Assembly (NCBI RefSeq): GCF_014842925.1
Contig: NZ_JACYXJ010000002.1
Location: forward strand, 650,697-714,696
Direction: 5' to 3'
Length of the DNA: 64,000 bases
DNA from: Roseibium polysiphoniae
GTDB lineage: Bacteria; Pseudomonadota; Alphaproteobacteria; Rhizobiales; Stappiaceae
The notes under the pieces are model-generated. The model made no database searches. It saw only the letters and a list, made by a program, of their open reading frames with translations, and had not been told where the DNA came from. Below, piece after piece: positions 55,804 through 64,000 of the stretch. Every line of letters starts with the position of its first letter. Position 1 is the first letter of the stretch. The position numbers were made by a program, and so were the translations under genes.

Positions 55804-56108
55804 GGCAAGCTTCTAAACGGATAGCGTCCTAAATTGAAGCTGAAAAACGCACCAATTGCGCGGCTTTCCACCTCTCCTCAACGGACTCGGGGCTCGTTTG
55901 GCTTTGTTCGAGCGCTGCTGCCCGCCTGAAGTTTGCACAAGCAAATCCACCGGTGTTGGCGTGACCTTTGCCGAGGAGGATCTTTCGCCTCAAAGGCGGG
56001 TTAGAGTGAGCTGAGACGATTCGTTGTAGTTTCGTGGGCAGATCCCAAGTTGGCCAGGCCAAACGGTTTGCCCGGCGCAGATGCTCGCAAAGGATTTTGG
56101 AACGGCAA
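55804..56108. other. Divergent intergenic region between guaA and the TPR protein gene
   Basis: 305 bases without a supported gene; a minus-strand frame through it reads into the TPR gene antisense. It should contain the promoters of guaA and of the TPR gene. I find no purine riboswitch. Confidence 0.5.
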
Positions 56109-57185
56109 ATGACGACACCGGCTCGTGAAGCCTTTGACGAGGCATTGAAACATGAGAGGCAGGGCGACCAGGAAGCGGCGCTTTCTGCATATCTCAACGC
56201 GCTTGAAGCCGATCCGGATGACATTGAAATTGCCTATCGGACCGCGACGGCCTTGCTGAGGGCCGGCTACCTTGAAGAAGCGGCCTCCCAGCTACGCCGG
56301 ATTGTATTTGTCGAACCTGATCATCTCCAAGCCCGTGCAAATCTTGGCAACTGCCAGCTTCTCCTCGACGATCTGGGCAATGCCGAAAGCAATTTCGAGG
56401 GGGTTTTGGCCGCCTCGCCTGACAATCACAACGCACTCTATGGACTGGCGACCGTTCGATTGCGGCAGGACAAGACACAAAGCGCCCTCGCCCCGGCCGA
56501 GCGTTTGATGGCTCTCCTGCCCGAGAATGCGCCGACTTTGACGCTCTATGCCCAAATTACTGCGAAAGATCCGCAAGCCTCACGTGCTGCGGCTGCCTAT
56601 CACAAGGCTCTGGGGCTCGATCCATCCTATGTCCCCGCTCTTACCGGCCTGTCTGAACTGTTGATCCGGCGAAAGCGATACGATGAAGCGCTGATGTATG
56701 CGGACAAAGCCCTGAAGTTGTCGCCAGAATCGGCTGATCTCCACAAACTGGTCGCCGAGGCCCATTTCGCCGCCGGCAATCTGGACTTTGCCAAGAGCGC
56801 CTATTGGGCAGCCCTCACGCGCGCGACAGACGACAAGACCACAATCCTGACGTCACTCAGCGTTGTTTGCCGGAAGCTTGGTGACGGCGAAGCTGCACTC
56901 GTTCATGCGCATCGCGCGTTTGAAAAGGCGCCCGACCGGAAAGATGCTGGGAATGCTCTGGGTGCTGCGTTGAAGGCGCTCGGTCACCCCAAAGACGCCA
57001 GAGCCGTTTTGACCGCTACAGCGCAAAGCAAGCCGCTGGATGAAGCTTTGACAACTCGGATCGGTCGACTGGCCGCAGAAATTAGACTGGCCGCGAGTTC
57101 AGCGCCGGGTCAGGACACGCGTGACGACCCGGCAGAACAGGTCGGAAATCCGACCGGGTCTCCTGAAGGTCCCGGCAACAGCTAG
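56109..57185 (+). CDS. Tetratricopeptide repeat protein
   Basis: 358 residues from ATG 56109, with no signal peptide. At least seven TPR-like 34-residue units can be traced: GDQEAALSAYLNALEADPDD, LEEAASQLRRIVFVEPDHLQ, LGNAESNFEGVLAASPDNHN, KRYDEALMYADKALKLSPES and GDGEAALVHAHRAFEKAPDR among them. It likely serves as a protein-interaction scaffold. The C-terminal 30 residues are low complexity (Pro/Gly/Glu). It is divergent from guaA and convergent with the RsmB-like gene. No partner is suggested by context. Confidence 0.88.
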   Translation: MTTPAREAFDEALKHERQGDQEAALSAYLNALEADPDDIEIAYRTATALLRAGYLEEAASQLRRIVFVEPDHLQARANLGNCQLLLDDLGNAESNFEGVLAASPDNHNALYGLATVRLRQDKTQSALAPAERLMALLPENAPTLTLYAQITAKDPQASRAAAAYHKALGLDPSYVPALTGLSELLIRRKRYDEALMYADKALKLSPESADLHKLVAEAHFAAGNLDFAKSAYWAALTRATDDKTTILTSLSVVCRKLGDGEAALVHAHRAFEKAPDRKDAGNALGAALKALGHPKDARAVLTATAQSKPLDEALTTRIGRLAAEIRLAASSAPGQDTRDDPAEQVGNPTGSPEGPGNS

Positions 57186-57199
57186 TGCCGGGACTGTTT
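57169..57199. terminator. Hairpin spanning the TPR gene stop
   Basis: GTCCCGGCA (57169-57177) pairs with TGCCGGGAC (57186-57194) and is followed by TGTTT. The TAG stop lies in the loop, and the convergent RsmB-like stop is 13 bases beyond the stem. It may serve both genes. Confidence 0.65.
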
Positions 57200-57206
57200 G
57201 CTGGAC

Positions 57207-58499
57207 TTATGACTCTCGTTTCAGAAGCGCGAAGAAGAAACCGTCGGTGTCCGTCGATGCTGGCGTAAGCGTCAGTTCGCCCCGATCGGAAATATAGGTC
57301 GGCAGATGATCCGGGCCGAACATCCTCGCCCAGTCGTCGACAACCGGAACCAGCTTGAAATCCTCATTTTCTGCCAAAAAACGCGTGACCTGATCGGCGT
57401 TTTCTTCCGGCAGAAGCGAGCAAGTTGCATAGGCTATCCGGCCGCCTGGCTTGACGAACATGCGCGCGTTTTCGAGAACCTTGCGCTGCTCTATCAGACG
57501 GTCTTCAAGGGCTTTTTCCGTCAGCTTCCACTTGGAGTCCGGACGACGACGCCAGACGCCTGTGCCCGTACAGGGCGCATCGATGAACACGAGATCCATC
57601 TGCCCTTTCAGCGCCTCGAGATCTGAGCTCGCCGGATCTTTGACCTGGACATTGCGAACCCCGGAGCGTTGAAGGCGCTCATGGATCGGCGCCAGACGAA
57701 GGCGATCAGCGTCATAGGCGTAGATCTGCCCTTTGTTCTCCATGGCAGCTGCCAGCGCGAGGGTCTTGCCGCCGCCGCCGGCGCACAGGTCGAGAACCTG
57801 TTCGCCGGGTTTCGCTCCCGCAAGCGCTGCCGCGATCTGGCTGGCCTCGTCCTGCAATTCGAACCAGCCTTTGCGATAGCCCTCCTCAGCCTGGACATGC
57901 GGCATGCGGCCTGCCCCCGGCTTTGGCGCAATTCTAAGAGCTGTCGGTGTGATGGTGGTCGCCTCGGCACCTGCATGCGCCAAGCGCTTGTGCAATTTTT
58001 CGCGGTCGGATTTCAAGGTATTGACGCGCAAATCGATTGGAGCTCTTTGCGCGAGCGCCCTGCCCTCGACCACTGCCTCTTCACCGAATTGCTTTTCAAA
58101 AGAGCGCCAGAGCCATTCGGGCACATCGGCTGCGTCATGTGGAAGTATTTCATCGGAAACGTCAGCTTTGAGCGCGGATTCTTCCGCTTCGCTCAAGGCA
58201 TCAGGTGTATGATGATCTTCGGAAAGGACCGTCTGCAGACGTTCAAGACCGTTTCCCCAAGTCAGCACATAGGTTGCCAGAACCAGCAGACGCGGATCGC
58301 GGCTGCCGACACGGGCACCGATGCTCGCCTTGTGCCGAAGTGCATCAAAGACCAAATTACCGATGACCGTACGGTCGCCAGATCCGGCAAAGCGATGGGA
58401 CGCACCCCAATCGCGAAGAGCAAGCTGCACTGGCCGATGGCGATCGAACACCTCGGAAAGAACTTCAATTGCAGCAGACAGACGGCCGCCATCTTTCAT
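57207..58499 (-). CDS. RsmB/NOP-family rRNA (cytosine-C5) methyltransferase
   Basis: 430 residues from ATG 58499, with GGAG 8 bases upstream. The SAM-binding motif is VLDLCAGGGGKTLALAAAME (near 240), motif IV is VFIDAPCTGTGVWRRRPDSK and motif VI with the catalytic Cys is AYATCSLLPEENADQVTRFL. The N-terminal third is helical, as in RsmB. The target C (C967-like in 16S rRNA) is inferred from the family. It sits downstream of guaB with a GC-rich hairpin between. Confidence 0.92.
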   Translation of the reverse strand: MKDGGRLSAAIEVLSEVFDRHRPVQLALRDWGASHRFAGSGDRTVIGNLVFDALRHKASIGARVGSRDPRLLVLATYVLTWGNGLERLQTVLSEDHHTPDALSEAEESALKADVSDEILPHDAADVPEWLWRSFEKQFGEEAVVEGRALAQRAPIDLRVNTLKSDREKLHKRLAHAGAEATTITPTALRIAPKPGAGRMPHVQAEEGYRKGWFELQDEASQIAAALAGAKPGEQVLDLCAGGGGKTLALAAAMENKGQIYAYDADRLRLAPIHERLQRSGVRNVQVKDPASSDLEALKGQMDLVFIDAPCTGTGVWRRRPDSKWKLTEKALEDRLIEQRKVLENARMFVKPGGRIAYATCSLLPEENADQVTRFLAENEDFKLVPVVDDWARMFGPDHLPTYISDRGELTLTPASTDTDGFFFALLKRES

Positions 58500-58517
58500 G
58501 GACTGAACTCCAAAGCG

Positions 58518-58542
58518 CCGGCCTGCAACGCGCGCAGGCCGG
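58518..58542. repeat. GC-rich hairpin between guaB and the RsmB-like gene
   Basis: CCGGCCTGC (58518-58526) pairs with GCAGGCCGG (58534-58542). It starts 10 bases after the guaB stop and ends about 18 bases before the RsmB-like ATG, just ahead of its GGAG. It has no T-tract, so it may be an attenuator or an mRNA processing or stability element. Confidence 0.5.
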
Positions 58543-58552
58543 GCCAATTTCT

Positions 58553-60154
<1,602 letters not shown>

Positions 60155-60245
60155 TCAATAACATGCAGGTGACAGGATGGAAAGCCTGTCTGCTTGAAAA
60201 ACCAAATTTGCAGCCGTTTAAGTGCTCAGCGCGGCCTGAACCTGA

Positions 60246-60953
60246 TCACTCTCTGTCCTGGTCGGACCCACGAAAGCCCTTGGCGATCACATAAAGCTCC
60301 GGACTTTCCTTGCGGCTCGCGGGCGGCTTCACATGTGCAACCGACTTGAAGTCACGTTTCAGATCATTGAGCAGCGCACTTTCCGTTCCGCCTCGAAAAA
60401 CCTTGGCGAGGAACGTTCCGCCCGGCACGAGATTGCGCTGTGCAAAATCGATAGCGACCTCAAACAGGTGGGTCGTGCGCAAGTGATCCGTCTGCCGGTG
60501 ACCCGTTGTCGGCGCTGCCATATCGGACAGTACGACATCCGGCCGGTGTCCGCCGAGCGCTTCCATCAAGGCATCTGGAGCATCGTCATCCAGAAAGTCC
60601 TTTTGGAGAAAGATCGCACCGCGCACATGATCCATTTCAAGGTAGTCGATCCCGACAACCTTGGGCGCGTCAACCGAAGACTGAACCTTTGCAGCAGCCA
60701 CCTGGCACCAGCCACCTGGCGCAGCTCCGAGGTCAACGACGCGATATCCCGGCTTCAGAATGTTGTGCTTCTCGTCAATCTCGAGAAGCTTGTAGGCTGC
60801 GCGGGAGCGGTAGCCGTCGGCCTTCGCCCGGCGTACATAGGGGTCGTTCAGCTGGCGGTGCAGCCAACGTGTCGAAGATTCCCTTCGGCCTGCAGCGGTT
60901 TTCACCCGCACTTTCAGCCCGCGATCTCCGGTTCCCTTGCTCCTGCGTGTCAT
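60246..60953 (-). CDS. rlmE: 23S rRNA (uridine-2'-O)-methyltransferase RlmE (FtsJ)
   Basis: 235 residues from ATG 60953, chosen because it overlaps the ppx/gppA stop as ATGA; a start at 61004 is possible but less likely. It methylates U2552 of 23S rRNA late in 50S assembly. The FtsJ core shows [39 protein letters not shown] (SAM site), [20 protein letters not shown] and [17 protein letters not shown], giving the K-D-K-E catalytic residues. The N-terminal 35 residues are very basic. Translation is coupled to the phosphatase gene upstream. Confidence 0.95.
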   Translation of the reverse strand: MTRRSKGTGDRGLKVRVKTAAGRRESSTRWLHRQLNDPYVRRAKADGYRSRAAYKLLEIDEKHNILKPGYRVVDLGAAPGGWCQVAAAKVQSSVDAPKVVGIDYLEMDHVRGAIFLQKDFLDDDAPDALMEALGGHRPDVVLSDMAAPTTGHRQTDHLRTTHLFEVAIDFAQRNLVPGGTFLAKVFRGGTESALLNDLKRDFKSVAHVKPPASRKESPELYVIAKGFRGSDQDRE

Positions 60954-62749
60954 TTTCTGCCTCTTTGGCGTCCGTTCCGACGGCCGTGTGTTTTTCTTGA
61001 CCACACGCCATCTGCAGCCATCAGTTCTGTAAGAATACCTTCGCGAAGTCCCCGGTCCGCAACTCTCAGCCGCGAGCAGCTCCAGCGCCGCCGAATTGCC
61101 TCGAGGATCGCACAGCCTGCGAGCACGAGATCCGCGCGGTCCGCGCCGATGCAGGGGTTTTCGACCCGCTCCTCGTAAGGCATTTCCCTCAATCGATCAA
61201 TCATTGCACCGACCTGATCGTCCTCAAGCCAGGCACCGTCCACACGGCGCCGATCATAGCGCTTGAGACCCAGGTGCACACCGGCGAGCGTCGTCACAGT
61301 CCCCGACGTACCAAGCATATGGACCTTACCGGTGGCAATTGCATGAGTCAGATCGTCGCCGAGGTTGAAATCTTCAAGGTGCCCTGCCGCATCCGCAACC
61401 ATGGCCTCGAAAACCTCATGGGTGACATCGACGCCGCCATGGCGCTCTGCAAGGTTCACGACGCCGACCGGAAGCGATGTCCAGGACCGGATGAAACGGG
61501 TCAAAGCAAAGCCGCGCGCGCCGCAGCGATTGCGCAGGTCGAGCCAGACGATTTCCGACGATCCACCGCCAATATCGAACAAGATGACACCATCAGCCTG
61601 TTGGTCGACCAGAGAAACGCAGCCAGCGACCGCGAGGCGTGCCTCCGTTTCCCGGTTGACCACCTCAAGCGCAAGACCGGTCTCCTTTTGCACCCGGGCG
61701 ATAAATTCATCTCCATTTTCCGCCGCGCGGCACGCCTCAGTCGCAATCAAGCGCGAGCGAAGAACGCCGCGCTCGGCGAGCTTGCGATGGCAATTGGCCA
61801 AGGCATCGATCGCGCGCTCCATGGCCGCATCGCCAAGACGCTTGTTGGCGCCCACGCCTTCGCCAAGCCGGACGATCCGGGAATAGGCATCGACCACCCG
61901 AAAGCCGCGTTCTTCCGGCCGGGCGATCAACAATCGGCAATTGTTGGTGCCAAGATCAAGTGCGGCATAGAGGGTCTGCTCCCCCTGATCAGAGGCTCTG
62001 CGGTGAACTCTGGGCCCGCGCCCGTTTTTATGAGCTTCCGCCCCGGCGGGCGCTCTTGCCCGCGTCGGCTCAGGCAACTCCTCAACATGAGGCTGTGGCC
62101 CGAGGCCTGGAGCGATACTATCCTCGACTTTATCGGCGACTCTATCGTCTAGGTGGGATCTACCTAGAGGCACAGTGGCGGGAGTGCTGTCACGAAGGCC
62201 CACGTCTGCACGTGTGAAGACGGACCGCTTGCCGCCCCGGCGCCGCTTTCGACGTTTCGGTTGCTCGCTTGAGCCTGACTCTGCGAGCGCCTTTTGAGGA
62301 TCAGCAATCTGGTGACTCGCGGCTGATGACGGCATCCGCTCTCCGCCGTGCGCCGTGCTATCGGCGGCAGAGGAAGTGCCCCGATTCTGAGTATCTGACT
62401 GTAAGGTTGCTTGCTGCGCATTTTCCTGCGGACGATTCACCTGCGCCCCGCGTTTGCGCCGTCGCTTGCGCGCCGCCGAGCCGGTCGCACGCTGGTCGCC
62501 GTGCCCCTGGCCCTTCGGGTGTCCACCTGTCGGTCCGCCTTCTGCGCGCCCTGCCCCGCTGTTACCGGCGGCCCCTTCAATCTGTGAAGGGACCTGTGGC
62601 GCCGGTTGCCCCTGCGGGGCCTTGGATGCACCACCGCCGCGCTTCCGGCGACGTCTGGACGCGGCCCGTTTTCCACGGGCCGAAGAAACTGCGGACGTTT
62701 CAGGGGAACCTTGCCCGGTTTCGGGCGGTTCCTGACCTGAATCTGTCAC
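60950..62749 (-). CDS. Ppx/GppA-family phosphatase with long basic N-terminal extension
   Basis: 599 residues. The Ppx/GppA (ASKHA) domain starts near residue 257 with [20 protein letters not shown] and contains [29 protein letters not shown] and the phosphate-binding [18 protein letters not shown]. It should hydrolyse polyphosphate or pppGpp. The first 250 residues are extra: low complexity Gly/Ser/Pro/Gln with three Arg/Lys clusters near residues 32-38, 94-101 and 165-175 ([27 protein letters not shown]). This resembles RNA-binding basic tails and may tie the enzyme to RNA or ribosomes. It overlaps rlmE as ATGA. Confidence 0.9.
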   Translation of the reverse strand: MTDSGQEPPETGQGSPETSAVSSARGKRAASRRRRKRGGGASKAPQGQPAPQVPSQIEGAAGNSGAGRAEGGPTGGHPKGQGHGDQRATGSAARKRRRKRGAQVNRPQENAQQATLQSDTQNRGTSSAADSTAHGGERMPSSAASHQIADPQKALAESGSSEQPKRRKRRRGGKRSVFTRADVGLRDSTPATVPLGRSHLDDRVADKVEDSIAPGLGPQPHVEELPEPTRARAPAGAEAHKNGRGPRVHRRASDQGEQTLYAALDLGTNNCRLLIARPEERGFRVVDAYSRIVRLGEGVGANKRLGDAAMERAIDALANCHRKLAERGVLRSRLIATEACRAAENGDEFIARVQKETGLALEVVNRETEARLAVAGCVSLVDQQADGVILFDIGGGSSEIVWLDLRNRCGARGFALTRFIRSWTSLPVGVVNLAERHGGVDVTHEVFEAMVADAAGHLEDFNLGDDLTHAIATGKVHMLGTSGTVTTLAGVHLGLKRYDRRRVDGAWLEDDQVGAMIDRLREMPYEERVENPCIGADRADLVLAGCAILEAIRRRWSCSRLRVADRGLREGILTELMAADGVWSRKTHGRRNGRQRGRK

Positions 62750-63060
62750 GTCTTAGCCTTTCGAGGCGCAGTCGACGTTAGCCAAGCATGCCGTCAACGC
62801 GCTGATTTGTATCGTTGGGCCAACAGTAACAGGTTGTGCTTGGGCCGCATAGCGGCAGATCGCATTTCTGACGGGGCTAATTTTCTACGCTGAAAATCAG
62901 GCGTTTAGACCACCTTTAAAAAAGTTCGATTGCGCTGTTGCATCCCGGACCGTATTGGATGTATATCCCCGTCACCGTCGGAGCTTCGCCTCCGCGCGCC
63001 TTGAATGGACGTCACCTCTCGCAGGCGCCATTCAATCGGGTTGTTCAACGAACCCGGCAT
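62750..63060. other. Intergenic region between the Ppx/GppA gene and tRNA-Gln
   Basis: 311 bases without a supported gene. It should contain the promoter of the phosphatase-rlmE pair near 62760-62850 and the tRNA promoter at the right. Nothing else is recognised; a minus-strand frame through the tRNA is an artefact. Confidence 0.5.
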
Positions 63061-63134
63061 TGGGGAATAGGTTAACGGTAGACCCGCAGACTCTGACTCT
63101 GTTAGTCCTGGTTCGAATCCAGGTTCCCCAGCCA
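63061..63134 (+). tRNA. tRNA-Gln (anticodon CTG)
   Basis: 74 nt including encoded CCA. Acceptor strands are TGGGGAA and TTCCCCA, the D-stem is GGTT/GACC, and the anticodon loop CTCTGAC inside stem GCAGA/TCTGT gives CTG. The T-arm is CCTGG-TTCGAAT-CCAGG. The sequence after its 3' end has an accessory character (short direct repeats, IS element), so it may be an integration site. Confidence 0.96.
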
Positions 63135-63209
63135 ATCTCGCAGGTTTTCCAATATCTTAGAGCGCATTCACCTGCTCTAGAATGCCCCGCTTGCCCTCTT
63201 ATTGTGTAG

Positions 63210-63269
63210 TGTAGCGCGCAAGTTGTAGCGCGCAACTTCGTTTGGCAAAACGCGCAACTTCACTTGGCA
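63210..63269 (+). repeat. Three short direct repeats downstream of tRNA-Gln
   Basis: TGTAGCGCGCAAGT (63210-63223), TGTAGCGCGCAACTTCGTTT (from 63224) and AAACGCGCAACTTCACTTGG (from 63248) share the core GCGCAA(C/G)T; copies two and three also share TTGGCA. Placement just after a tRNA 3' end is reminiscent of integrase arm-binding repeats. A low-complexity coincidence is possible. A CTGATA-AAAA-TATCAG hairpin follows at 63271-63286. Confidence 0.5.
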
Positions 63270-63426
63270 TCTGATAAAAATATCAGCTGAGGTGGGCCCA
63301 CGGTCCAGAGCCGATTTCCGTCCAACCTCGTTTTGCCGGTCTGTGATCTGTCATATCTGTAATTAATCCCGTCGAGAGCGTCTATCGTTCGCCCAAACCA
63401 TCTAATTGAGTCCTCCCCTTGGAAAC

Positions 63427-63902
63427 TCAATCATGGCGCCTGCTTACCGAGGTTTGTCTCTCGCTGATAGCATTCGGTGAGCCACCTGCACGGACCCAAG
63501 CTCTTGCGACCTTTTGCGCGCCGTATTGCGCGCCGTTTTCGTTAAACCACCGCTTCAATGTCGTGGACATTAATGCCATATGGCTATCGCGGTCTTCCCT
63601 CTCAAGTTTCGCCACTGCATAGAGCCAAGACTCATAAATAAAGCCAGCGTTTCGCTCGGAACCATGGGAGTGCAACCATTTGGTTAGAGGTACCTCGATT
63701 TTTGCAACATAGGCGGAACATTTATGGCGATCGAACTTGGCTGCTGCTACAAACCATGAGTGATAGACAAACCGTGCCCTATCGTCCGTGCCATGTATGT
63801 CCAACCATTTGGCTATGCGACTTGAAACCTTGTCGATTTGAACGGAACAACTCCTTGGATTGAGTTTTGCCGCTGTGACCTGCCACGGGATTTTTCCTCC
63901 AC
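63427..63902 (-). pseudogene. C-terminal fragment of a 43-residue-repeat protein, cut by an IS element
   Basis: The reading frame continues to 63951, but bases beyond about 63903 belong to the IS3-family element, so the native N-terminus is lost. The remaining 155 or so residues form repeats of exactly 43 residues: conserved Trp at frame residues 23, 66, 109 and 152, each followed by an A(A/V)AK-like segment, and KWL/KWL/KRW at 48, 91 and 133. A unit looks like KWLxxHGxxxxAxFVYxSW, then an Ala/Lys helix. It appears helical. I do not recognise the family. It lies 292 bases from tRNA-Gln. Confidence 0.6.
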
Positions 63903-64000
63903 TGTCGATTAGAGTCCGACCCAATTTGAGGACGGACAATGAAGCGAACAAGATTCACGGACGAGCAGATCATCGGGATCCTCGCCGAGCATGAGGCGGG
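63903..64000 (+). mobile_element. IS3-family insertion sequence, left end (truncated by window edge)
   Basis: The element is recognised by its orfA start at 63939. Its terminal inverted repeat probably begins near TGTCGATTAGAGTCCGACCC at 63903, about 36 bases upstream of the ATG, which is normal spacing. The right end, orfB and target duplication lie outside the window, so the exact end is not proven. Confidence 0.7.
63939..64000 (+). CDS. IS3-family transposase OrfA, 5' end only
   Basis: The 20 visible residues, MKRTRFTDEQIIGILAEHEA, match the N-terminus of IS3-group OrfA helix-turn-helix proteins, which recognise the element ends. GAGGACGG upstream provides a ribosome-binding site. The rest is outside the window. 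Confidence 0.88.
   Translation, partial: MKRTRFTDEQIIGILAEHEA

Noticed and set aside
55829..56224. Minus-strand frame in the guaA-TPR gap
   Set aside because: It overlaps the TPR gene antisense and has Ser/Ala/Arg-rich chance composition.
61274..62152. 292-codon plus-strand open frame over the Ppx/GppA gene
   Set aside because: Antisense of the catalytic domain; no similarity.

Overview
The window is chromosomal DNA from an alphaproteobacterium, most likely a marine Hyphomicrobiales member of the Stappiaceae type (Roseibium, Labrenzia or Stappia). This placement is an inference. It rests on high GC, a one-step phosphatidylcholine synthase, a membrane cytochrome-type urate hydroxylase (PuuD), an IalB-family protein, a Tgt lacking the usual zinc cysteines, and a malyl-CoA-lyase-like enzyme. 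No 16S rRNA gene, phage, plasmid or CRISPR array was seen.

Layout. 1-2.7 kb: the 5' part of rlpA, a 700-base non-coding stretch, tRNA-Ser(TGA), and an AraC regulator divergent from a small cupin protein. 2.75-5.6 kb: a metal-chelate ABC importer with a Zur-like palindrome upstream. 5.9-17.7 kb: a one-strand purine catabolism cluster of uraH, xdhA, xdhB, xdhC, a BMP-type nucleoside/purine ABC importer, puuD and uraD. It takes up a purine base or nucleoside and oxidises hypoxanthine/xanthine to urate and on to (S)-allantoin, with many start/stop overlaps. 17.8-27.6 kb: LysR regulator, quinone oxidoreductase, pcs, a DUF2182 membrane protein, a flavin monooxygenase, an AEC transporter, a lipid A acyltransferase, a CoA ester lyase, hspQ and an IalB-like protein. 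27.9-33.4 kb: a four-gene forward group of a YejA-like orphan binding protein, an acyl-adenylating-like protein missing its catalytic lysine, a degenerate PleD-like protein and a FrnE-like DsbA protein. 33.5-47.8 kb: mainly core genes (eno, kdsA, galU, a nucleotide-sugar dehydrogenase, tgt, queA, two cyclophilins, coaD, gyrA, marC).

47.8-54.2 kb is the accessory part. Two near-identical HxlR genes in direct orientation bracket a visibly AT-rich segment with a TylF-like and a second methyltransferase. A divergent alcohol dehydrogenase follows. Then a 134-base decayed copy of the guaA 3' end lies about 2 kb from the real guaA, and a polysaccharide-deacetylase/formyltransferase pair sits between them. 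This looks like the scar of an island inserted at the 3' end of guaA.

54.2-62.7 kb returns to core genes: guaA, a TPR protein, an RsmB-family rRNA methyltransferase, guaB, rlmE, and a Ppx/GppA phosphatase with a long arginine/lysine-rich N-terminal extension. The window ends at tRNA-Gln(CTG), which is followed by short direct repeats, a fragment of a protein built of exact 43-residue repeats, and the left end of an IS3-family element that cuts it.
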